Below, one piece after another: positions 8,297 to 12,667 of a DNA stretch of 12,667 bases (within the stretch, counting starts at the first letter, position 1; every line of letters begins with the position of its first letter). This stretch comes from an uncultured Ruminococcus sp. (GTDB lineage: Bacteria > Bacillota > Clostridia > Oscillospirales > Ruminococcaceae). The stretch is taken from contig CALEJX010000040.1 of NCBI GenBank assembly GCA_937898375.1, forward strand, positions 1-12,667. Direction: 5' to 3'. Position numbers and translations under genes: made by a program. The notes below the pieces were generated by a model that saw only the letters and a list, made by a program, of their open reading frames with translations, ran no database searches and was not told the origin of the DNA.

Positions 8297-8357
8297 CCGC
8301 CCCAGTCTGAAGTGGGCTTCAGATTCGGGCAGACGGGGGATAAGCTCCCCCTGACTG
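8297..8357. other. Tandem stem-loops in the ylbF-mutS gap
   Basis: The gap 8169-8375 has no gene. It holds two clear hairpins. The first pairs TCTGAAG (8306-8312) with CTTCAGA (8317-8323) around TGGG, extended by GCCC (8299-8302) with GGGC (8327-8330). The second pairs GGGGGA (8335-8340) with TCCCCC (8346-8351) around TAAGC, with an outer CAG/CTG pairing. The T-rich tract (8358-8369) lies on the plus-strand side, so neither makes a normal terminator for the minus-strand genes, and transcription probably continues into mutS. Roles could be RNA stability, processing, or simply part of a dispersed repeat with copy A. I see no convincing sigma-A promoter for mutS here. Confidence 0.6.
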
Positions 8358-8375
8358 TTATTCTTTTTTCCTAAA

Positions 8376-8786
8376 TTAGTGGCAGCCGCCGCATGATGCG
8401 CAGCTTCCTGAACAGCTGTGAGGAGCTTCCTCTGGGCAAGTCATTGGGTCTTCGCCGTTTGCAGCCATTGAGATGATATAGTTTACAGAGCCGAGAAGCT
8501 TATCCATAACTTCCTTAGCTTCGTTGAATGCGATCATCTTAGGCATAGCCATGATCTCGTCATAAAGCTCTCTTATCTGAGTGTCAAGAGCTGTCATCTT
8601 CTCGCCGTCCTTATCAGGCTTCTGCATTTCAACGCTGAGCTGTGAACGGAGCTGATTGAACTCGCCTATCTTGTTCTGAATCTCAACATCTGTATCATTG
8701 ATAGAACAAGCCTCCATATAAGCCTTGTATCTCTCGTCTTCCTGAATAGCCTGTCCAAGCTGTCTTGTCATTTCGATTACATCCAT
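8376..8786 (-). CDS. YlbF/YmcA-family protein with Cys-rich tail
   Basis: A 136-aa, mostly alpha-helical cytosolic protein of the YlbF/YmcA family. Helical, heptad-like text runs from residue 1 to about 105 (IQNKIGEFNQLRSQLS, TQIRELYDEIMAMP, AKEVMDKLLGSVNYII). The tail holds five cysteines in 19 residues (C117, C125, C129, C132, C135) and ends in His. In B. subtilis the relatives RicA (YmcA) and RicF (YlbF) form a complex with RicT that carries Fe-S clusters and assists RNase Y; their cysteines help bind the clusters. B. subtilis ymcA also lies between miaB (ymcB) and mutS, so position suggests this is the YmcA counterpart, though sequence alone does not separate it from YlbF. The ATG at 8786 has AAAGGAG 7 bases upstream. 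It is 36 bp from the miaB stop, with no terminator between. The Cys-rich tail is longer than in B. subtilis YmcA as I remember it. Confidence 0.88.
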   Translation of the reverse strand: MDVIEMTRQLGQAIQEDERYKAYMEACSINDTDVEIQNKIGEFNQLRSQLSVEMQKPDKDGEKMTALDTQIRELYDEIMAMPKMIAFNEAKEVMDKLLGSVNYIISMAANGEDPMTCPEEAPHSCSGSCASCGGCH

Positions 8787-8822
8787 GGTAATTCTCCTTT
8801 AAATATTATTCAGCCGAAGCTG

Positions 8823-10223
8823 TTATTTATCTTCAACAAGCTCGCCGCTCAAAGCCCAGTTCATTGCCTTTGTTATGCGAACCTGAATGAATTTACCGAT
8901 ATATTTTTTATCCGCTTTCACCTCGACGATTATATCCTCGTCGCTCTTGCCTGTGAGATAGTCAGCGCCAGTTCTGCCCTCGCCTGTTGGCAAAATTGTG
9001 ACGGTTCTTCCCACAAATCTTGAAAGCCATGCTGAGGACACCTCTCTCTGCTCCAAAAGCAGTTCTCTCAGCCACAGACCTTTCTGCTTATCTGAGATAT
9101 TATCCTCCATTTCAGCAGCCTTTGTGCCGCTTCTTCTTGAATACACGAAAGAATAGATATTGTCATACTTTACCTTTTTGATAAGCTCCTTAGTTTCGCA
9201 AAACTCCTCGTATGTTTCGCTTGGGAAGCCTACGATAAGGTCTGTTGTGAACGAAAACTCAGGGTCTTTGCTTCTGGCATAGTCGATTATTTTCAGATAA
9301 TCCGCCGTGGTGTAGCGGCGATTCATAAGCTTCAAAATTCTGTCTGAGCCTGCCTGCACAGGAAGATGAAGATGCTTGCACACCTTTTTGCACTCAAGTA
9401 TGGCGTCGATAAGCTCGTGGCTTGCGTCCTTTGGGTGACTTGACATAAATCTTATGCGGAAGTCGCCCTCTATCTTGTCAAGCTCTCTTAAAAGCTCAGG
9501 AAAACCATAGCTGTAGGAATTAACGTTCTGACCAAGCAGTGTTATCTCCTTATAGCCGTTTTTCACCAAGGCTCTTACCTCTGCGATAACGGACTCAGGC
9601 TTTCTGCTGCGCTCTCTGCCCCTGACGTAAGGCACTATGCAGTAGGTGCAGAAATTGTTACAGCCATACATGATAGGCACGAACGCCCTTATCTTATCGT
9701 CACGAAGCTGCAAGAAGTCCTCGTTTATGTCAACATGATTTTCTGACAGATTGAAAATCCTATCATGCTTTGAGATTATCTCCCACAGCATATTGTACAT
9801 ATCGTTGTATGCAAAAGTACCGAAAACAAGATCCACCTGACGATAGGTCTTTTTTATCTTCTCGGCAACGTGCTTCTGCTGAGCCATGCAGCCGCAGATA
9901 CCTATAATAAGCTCGGGGTTGTTCTCTTTGAGATGTTTAAGGTCGCCAAGCTTGCCGAACACCTTGTCCTCGGCGTTTTCTCTTACGGCGCAGGTGTTGT
10001 ATAGGATAAGCTGAGCCTCGTTCACATCAGACGTGAACTCATAGCCCACCTTTGACAGCATACCTTTTATCTTCTCACCGTCGCTGACGTTCTGCTGACA
10101 GCCGTATGAATGTATAAGGGCAAGCGGCTTGTGACCGCAAGTTCTCTCGTATTCGCCAGACCATTGAAGCAGCTTCTGCGGAGCGGTCTCTTCATTTATT
10201 ATTTCCGAAAAATTCTCAGTCAT
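8823..10223 (-). CDS. miaB: tRNA-2-methylthio-N6-dimethylallyladenosine synthase MiaB
   Basis: A radical-SAM methylthiotransferase that converts i6A37 of tRNA to ms2i6A37 using two [4Fe-4S] clusters. From the chosen start it has 466 residues. The N-terminal domain has its cluster cysteines C42 (SYGCQQN), C78 (YNTCAVRENAEDK) and C112 (GCMAQ). The radical-SAM CxxxCxxC is YGCNNFCTYC (C188, C192, C195), followed by RGRERSR. SSHPKD, LHLPVQAGSDRILKLMNRRYT and TDLIVGFPSET are typical. A TRAM RNA-binding domain ends the protein (about 402-463). The frame stays open upstream to 10541, but the ATG at 10223 has GAGG 6 bases before it, sits about 28 bases after the predicted transcript start, and matches where homology begins; the upstream extension would read through the promoter and two repeats. 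An ATG at 10235 lacks a well-placed ribosome site. It is the first gene of the long run. Confidence 0.97.
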   Translation of the reverse strand: MTENFSEIINEETAPQKLLQWSGEYERTCGHKPLALIHSYGCQQNVSDGEKIKGMLSKVGYEFTSDVNEAQLILYNTCAVRENAEDKVFGKLGDLKHLKENNPELIIGICGCMAQQKHVAEKIKKTYRQVDLVFGTFAYNDMYNMLWEIISKHDRIFNLSENHVDINEDFLQLRDDKIRAFVPIMYGCNNFCTYCIVPYVRGRERSRKPESVIAEVRALVKNGYKEITLLGQNVNSYSYGFPELLRELDKIEGDFRIRFMSSHPKDASHELIDAILECKKVCKHLHLPVQAGSDRILKLMNRRYTTADYLKIIDYARSKDPEFSFTTDLIVGFPSETYEEFCETKELIKKVKYDNIYSFVYSRRSGTKAAEMEDNISDKQKGLWLRELLLEQREVSSAWLSRFVGRTVTILPTGEGRTGADYLTGKSDEDIIVEVKADKKYIGKFIQVRITKAMNWALSGELVEDK

Positions 10224-10257
10224 TGATATCCTCATTTCATTTCGTACATTCCTTTTA

Positions 10258-10286
10258 ATTATAAATCTTTTCGGGCTTCTTGTCAA
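10258..10286 (-). promoter_or_regulatory. Perfect consensus sigma-A promoter for the miaB-mutS-mutL run
   Basis: On the minus strand TTGACA (10286-10281) and TATAAT (10263-10258) are separated by exactly 17 bp: a perfect match to the housekeeping consensus in both boxes and spacing. The start would fall near 10251, about 28 nt before the miaB ATG, with GAGG in the leader. I see no operator-like palindrome overlapping it; a repeat palindrome lies 50 bp upstream. It should give strong constitutive expression of miaB and probably the genes after it. Confidence 0.9.
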
Positions 10287-10335
10287 GCGTTTTAGAGCGA
10301 AGCGATTTTGCGGCGGTAGAATGTGGTGGTAAATC

Positions 10336-10360
10336 CGTAGGGGCGACCTTGGGTCGCCCG
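10336..10360 (+). repeat. Palindromic GTAGGGG repeat, variant D
   Basis: CGTAGGGG leads into a perfect 8-bp stem, GGGCGACC (10341-10348) with GGTCGCCC (10352-10359), around a TTG loop. It shares the GTAGGGG head and stem layout of copies A-C but has a different arm sequence. It is about 50 bp upstream of the miaB -35 box. No poly-T follows on either strand, so it is not a terminator. GTAGGGGCGACC-type palindromes are common between genes in several Clostridia, from general recollection. Confidence 0.75.
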
Positions 10361-10395
10361 TTGGTTTAACAACCTTGTATTGTAAAATATCAAAA

Positions 10396-10422
10396 TGTAG
10401 GGGACGGCGTCCTCGACGTCCC
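10396..10422 (+). repeat. Palindromic intergenic repeat, copy B
   Basis: Identical over 27 bp to copy A at 8217-8243, starting TGTAGGGGACGGCG and ending CGACGTCCC. With inverted copy C at 10562-10588 it brackets about 139 bp, so the pair could form a long-range inverted repeat or mark the two ends of a small non-coding element. Confidence 0.88.
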
Positions 10423-10561
10423 ACACCCGTTTGCCCGTTCAATCCTGCGTTATTCGCACAACGTTCGGTACATTGTTTCAAACACTGCATGGTACAACGT
10501 TTCCCACACGGCACATCTACACAACTTTGTGATAAAGCCAAAATGTGCCACTCCCCGAAAC
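10423..10561. other. Spacer between inverted repeats B and C with 12-bp periodicity
   Basis: This 139-bp spacer holds no convincing gene. On the minus strand, from 10508 to about 10458, TGT recurs every 12 bases five times (10508, 10496, 10484, 10472, 10460), with similar neighbours such as TGTACC and GAAACG. In one frame it would read C-x3-C-x3-C-x3-C-x3-C, preceded by C-x4-C, from a TTG at 10541 with GGGGAG 9 bases upstream. That frame runs on without a stop into copy B and then miaB. It may be a decayed tandem repeat, part of a mobile-repeat unit, or the remnant of a Cys-rich peptide gene. I favour non-coding. Confidence 0.4.
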
Positions 10562-10588
10562 GGGACGTCGAGGGCGCCGTCCCCTACA
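10562..10588 (-). repeat. Palindromic intergenic repeat, inverted copy C
   Basis: Read on the minus strand it matches copies A and B over 27 bp with one change (C for T in the middle, giving GGCGCC). It faces copy B, so B and C form an inverted pair. It lies 30 bp beyond the terminator of the upstream Cys-rich gene. Confidence 0.87.
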
Positions 10589-10617
10589 TGGTTTGTTGGA
10601 AAATGTTGCATTGTTTG

Positions 10618-10648
10618 CAAAACAAAAAGGGGCAGAAAACTCCGCCCC
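10618..10648 (-). terminator. Rho-independent terminator after the Cys-rich coat-like gene
   Basis: On the minus strand GGGGCGGA (10648-10641) pairs with TCTGCCCC (10636-10629), one G-T wobble, around a four-base GTTT loop, followed directly by TTTTTGTTTTG. It begins 13 bases after the stop codon at 10662 and separates that gene from the miaB run. Confidence 0.92.
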
Positions 10649-10661
10649 CGTAAATCACATA

Positions 10662-11426
10662 TTATCCCTGAGCTTCGCCCTGGCCCTCTGCTTCATTCTC
10701 TTCCTTGCAGTGCGGCTCTTCAAGTCCCCTTGGGAAAAATTCTACCGTCGGGAATGCTATCTTCTCGAACATCTCGCATGGACTGTCACTGTTTGTGGAA
10801 CATTCCTTGCCCGGTACACAGTAATCATATACCGGCACCATTATAGGCACTGGTCTTGACAGCTGAATGATAGCGAAAAGTCCGATAGTGATAAGAACGT
10901 TTTTCTCCTCGCTTGGCGCTGGCTCTGCAATAAGCTTTGCGTCAAGACACATTGGCGCCGCTACGCTTACAGATGCACATGGCATTGCCGCTGTGCAGCA
11001 ACAGCATGAGCAGCCGCTTGTAGGTGATGTGGTGACCACCTGATCTGCTTCGCAGGTGGAAAATCTCTGTGTGCCGCCGTCGCTGCCGAAAAGTATGACT
11101 TTCTTTGTGAATGTTGACGTGCCGTAAACAACTGTCGGAGCTGCGCCTGCCGCTTCATATGCTTCTATCTGCGCCCTGAATGTGTAAGTAACGTCAACTG
11201 CGTAAAAGCCGTGGTTGAATGCCACAGGTGATATTGCAAAACTTACGTCCGTTACGTCGATACAGGTGCTTTTAATATACGCCGCTGAGTTTATCACAGT
11301 TTGATCCGCCTCGCTGAACGTAAATTCAAGATCTTCAAGACAATCCTGTGACGAGCATGAATCAAACACACGCATAGCCTCGATACACATTGCTTCCTTG
11401 AAAGGTTTGCCGTTAAAATCGCTCAT
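10662..11426 (-). CDS. Cys-rich 254-aa protein, probably of a clostridial spore-coat-like family
   Basis: A soluble protein without signal peptide or clear membrane helix. The N-terminal part has EAMCIEAMRVFDSCSSQDCLEDL (split across residues 11-33), then FYAVDVTYTFRAQIEAY (74-90) and FTKKVILFGSDGG (106-118). It resembles, from memory, a family in spore-forming Clostridia with an FDSC..DCLEDL opening and a KKVILFGS block, some members of which I believe are linked to the spore coat. There are 16 cysteines, including CSCCCC at 139-144. The C-terminal tail is acidic (EENEAEGQGE). The ATG at 11426 has AGGAGG 7 bases upstream; an in-frame start at 11492 has no such site. The gene stands alone between two terminators. 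A weak sigma-K-like arrangement (CACAC at 11506-11502, 15 bp, AATAGAATA at 11486-11478) lies upstream but is not strong enough to call. The gene is certain; its role is a guess. Confidence 0.85.
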   Translation of the reverse strand: MSDFNGKPFKEAMCIEAMRVFDSCSSQDCLEDLEFTFSEADQTVINSAAYIKSTCIDVTDVSFAISPVAFNHGFYAVDVTYTFRAQIEAYEAAGAAPTVVYGTSTFTKKVILFGSDGGTQRFSTCEADQVVTTSPTSGCSCCCCTAAMPCASVSVAAPMCLDAKLIAEPAPSEEKNVLITIGLFAIIQLSRPVPIMVPVYDYCVPGKECSTNSDSPCEMFEKIAFPTVEFFPRGLEEPHCKEENEAEGQGEAQG

Positions 11427-11536
11427 AGTAAATCCTCCTACAAAATCAATTCTCATGGAAGTTTTTTTACTTCGATATATTCTATTCGGCAAAGGGCTTT
11501 TGTGTGCTTAAATTTCTGAAAATCCTCTCATAAAGC

Positions 11537-11564
11537 AAAAAAGCCCTGCGCATGAACGCAGAGC
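11537..11564 (-). terminator. Rho-independent terminator of the his operon
   Basis: On the minus strand GCTCTGCG (11564-11557) pairs with CGCAGGGC (11550-11543), one wobble, around TTCATG, followed by TTTTTT. It starts 16 bases after the hisE stop. The remaining gap to the next gene (11427-11536) holds that gene's leader and no other feature I can support. Confidence 0.92.
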
Positions 11565-11580
11565 CTTTGGATACTCCCTA

Positions 11581-11919
11581 TCAGGTGTTCTTGTCTACCT
11601 GATGAAATTTCTTGAGATTGCCTATCTTTTCGTTTCTCTCGTCAAGTACCTTTTCAACATCAGACCACTCAAGTCCCTGATTTGCCGCAAGCACCATAAC
11701 GTGATAGAGAAGATCGTTTATCTCGTTTTTCAGCTCGTCATTATCACCGTTCTTTGCGGCGATAACAGTTTCTGTAGCTTCCTCGCCCACCTTTTTGCAT
11801 ATCTTGTCTACGCCCTTGTCAAAAAGATAAGCTGTGTAGCTGTTTTCCTGCGCCTTGCCTGCTTCATAGTCAGCCTTGCGCTGTTTGATTACCTCGAAAA
11901 TCTCCTGATAAACTGTCAT
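11581..11919 (-). CDS. hisE: Phosphoribosyl-ATP pyrophosphatase HisE
   Basis: Hydrolyses phosphoribosyl-ATP to phosphoribosyl-AMP, step two of histidine synthesis. The 112-aa, all-helical MazG-like protein carries KVGEEATETVIAAKNGD (41-57) and ELKNEINDLLYHVMVL (60-75), which hold the acidic Mg-binding residues. The ATG at 11919 follows the hisI stop by one base, with GGAGG 9 bases upstream inside the last hisI codons, so translation is coupled. The frame extends upstream to 11988 but that part overlaps hisI. HisE and HisI are fused in many bacteria; here they are separate and HisI comes first. It is the last gene of the operon, followed by a strong terminator. Confidence 0.96.
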   Translation of the reverse strand: MTVYQEIFEVIKQRKADYEAGKAQENSYTAYLFDKGVDKICKKVGEEATETVIAAKNGDNDELKNEINDLLYHVMVLAANQGLEWSDVEKVLDERNEKIGNLKKFHQVDKNT

Positions 11920-11920
11920 T

Positions 11921-12274
11921 TTATTCTTCCTCCGTATTATATATCTCATTGAAAAAGCAACTGTAAGAGCCTGTATGGCACGCCGCACCTGTCTGCTTTA
12001 CGTTAAGGAGCAGGGTGTCGTTATCGCAGTCCGCATAGATAGAAACTACCTTTTGCAGATGACCGCTAGTCGCACCCTTGTTCCAATATTCCTGTCTCGA
12101 TCTGCTCCAATACCAAGTATAGCCTGTTTCAAGTGTTTTTTTCAGGCTCTCTTTATTCATATAAGCAAGCATAAGCACCGTTTTTGTATCAACGTCAAAT
12201 GCGATAGCAGGTGTAAGCTCGCTTTTTACAAAGTATTTGTCAAGATCATTTATATCAACTTTTATTGGGTTCAT
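11921..12274 (-). CDS. hisI: Phosphoribosyl-AMP cyclohydrolase HisI
   Basis: Opens the adenine ring of phosphoribosyl-AMP, step three of histidine synthesis. The 117-aa length fits a stand-alone enzyme. AYMNKESLKKTLETG (37-51), WYWSRSRQEYWNKGATSGH (54-72) and the metal site ADCDNDTLLL...GAACH...YSC are all present: D82, D84, D86 for Mg and C83, C99, C106 for Zn. The ATG at 12274 has AAGGAG 7 bases upstream and lies 11 bases after the hisF stop. The in-frame extension to 12316 would overlap hisF and is rejected. Confidence 0.97.
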   Translation of the reverse strand: MNPIKVDINDLDKYFVKSELTPAIAFDVDTKTVLMLAYMNKESLKKTLETGYTWYWSRSRQEYWNKGATSGHLQKVVSIYADCDNDTLLLNVKQTGAACHTGSYSCFFNEIYNTEEE

Positions 12275-12285
12275 TATTTTTCTCC

Positions 12286-12667
12286 TTATCTCACGATAAT
12301 TCCCTTGCTCCTGCAATCGTCCTTTACCTGCTGTACTGTCAGCTCTTTGAAATGGAAAAGACTTGCCGCAAGAGCCGCTGAGCAGTCAGTTTCAAGAAAA
12401 GCTTCCGCAAAGTCTGAAAGCTTTCCTGCTCCACCGCTGGCGATAACGGGTATCTTCACCGCACTGCACACGGCTTTAAGCATAGGCAGGTCAAATCCGC
12501 CCCTTACGCCGTCTGTATCGATAGAGTTCAGGCATATCTCACCTGCGCCAAGCTGTTCGCACTTTTTGACCCAATCGATAAGATCCATGCGCATATCCAC
12601 TCTGCCGCCGTTTATATAAACTGTCCACTTGTTGTCGCCGACTTTCTTTGCGTCAACGCCAACGCAT
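12286..12667 (-). CDS. hisF: Imidazole glycerol phosphate synthase cyclase subunit HisF, 5' end cut by window
   Basis: The C-terminal 127 codons, about half of a (beta/alpha)8-barrel enzyme that with HisH makes imidazole glycerol phosphate and AICAR. The fragment opens with VGVDAKKVGDNKW, whose Asp matches the catalytic D130 of Thermotoga HisF. It continues with NGGR, LGAGEICLNSIDTDG (the SIDxDG segment contains the D176 equivalent), IPVIASGGAGKLSDFAEAFL and AALAASLFHF, and ends in KGIIVR. An internal Met at 12600 is not the start, since clear homology continues to the window edge. Being followed closely by hisI and hisE marks this as the tail of a his operon. Confidence 0.97.
   Translation of the reverse strand, partial: CVGVDAKKVGDNKWTVYINGGRVDMRMDLIDWVKKCEQLGAGEICLNSIDTDGVRGGFDLPMLKAVCSAVKIPVIASGGAGKLSDFAEAFLETDCSAALAASLFHFKELTVQQVKDDCRSKGIIVR

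Noticed and set aside
8213..8360. A CRISPR array or leader
   Set aside because: Only one copy of the palindromic repeat is here and there are no evenly spaced repeats or cas genes.
8335..8369. A terminator after ylbF
   Set aside because: The T-rich tract is on the plus strand and not directly after the stem; on the minus strand A residues precede the stem, so it would not stop transcription of the operon.
8823..10541. A 572-aa version of MiaB starting at TTG 10541
   Set aside because: The extra 106 codons run through a perfect promoter and palindromic repeats and match nothing in MiaB; the ATG at 10223 has a good ribosome site.
10458..10541. A SCIFF-type six-Cys precursor peptide
   Set aside because: The spacing of cysteines is only loosely similar, the expected leader sequence is missing, and no radical-SAM SPASM maturase adjoins; MiaB is a tRNA enzyme.
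10375..10859. Overlapping plus-strand open frames with GRRGRRP-type text
   Set aside because: The Arg-rich text comes from translating the GTAGGGGACGGCG repeats, and the rest is antisense to the Cys-rich gene.
11478..11506. A sigma-K promoter for the Cys-rich gene
   Set aside because: The -10 lacks the leading C and the -35 is only CACAC; too weak to list as a feature, though mentioned with the gene.
12286..12600. A complete 104-aa protein starting at 12600
   Set aside because: HisF homology, including the catalytic Asp region, continues in frame to the window edge, so this is only an internal Met.

Overview
The window looks like ordinary chromosome from a Gram-positive, spore-forming Clostridia species, most likely Ruminococcus or a close relative in the Oscillospiraceae. 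The reasons are: the conserved Firmicutes order miaB - ylbF/ymcA-type gene - mutS - mutL - miaA - hfq; a MutL with the nuclease motif found in bacteria without MutH; a Cys-rich protein of a type I associate with clostridial spore coats; and short GTAGGGG-type palindromic repeats between genes. Every gene supported here is on the minus strand, so transcription runs from high to low coordinates.

Reading in transcription order: (1) 12667-11581 is the end of a histidine operon, with the 3' part of hisF, then hisI and hisE as separate, tightly coupled genes, closed by a hairpin terminator (11537-11564). (2) 11426-10662 is a single gene for a 254-aa Cys-rich protein with its own terminator (10618-10648). 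(3) 10617-10224 is an intergenic stretch with three palindromic repeats, a 12-bp-periodic Cys-codon segment, and a perfect consensus sigma-A promoter (TTGACA, 17 bp, TATAAT) just ahead of miaB. (4) 10223-1 is one long co-directional run: miaB, a YlbF/YmcA-family gene, a 207-bp gap with stem-loops and another repeat copy, mutS, a small six-Cys TIGR04076-like gene, mutL, miaA, hfq, a membrane-anchored HlyD-like adaptor, and the 5' two-thirds or more of yggS, which runs off the window.

Functionally, the long run combines both steps of tRNA A37 modification (MiaA makes i6A, MiaB makes ms2i6A), both core mismatch-repair proteins (MutS recognition, MutL nicking), an RNA chaperone (Hfq), and a possible RNA-processing or Fe-S partner (YlbF/YmcA type). 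Several joints are translationally coupled: mutS stop to the TIGR04076-like ATG, mutL stop to miaA, hisI stop to hisE, and a 53-nt overlap of yggS with the adaptor gene.

I see no CRISPR array, transposase, phage gene, tRNA, rRNA or defence system. The less ordinary material is the repeat-rich gap at 10224-10661, the structured gap at 8169-8375, the small gene lodged between mutS and mutL, and the Cys-rich coat-like protein.
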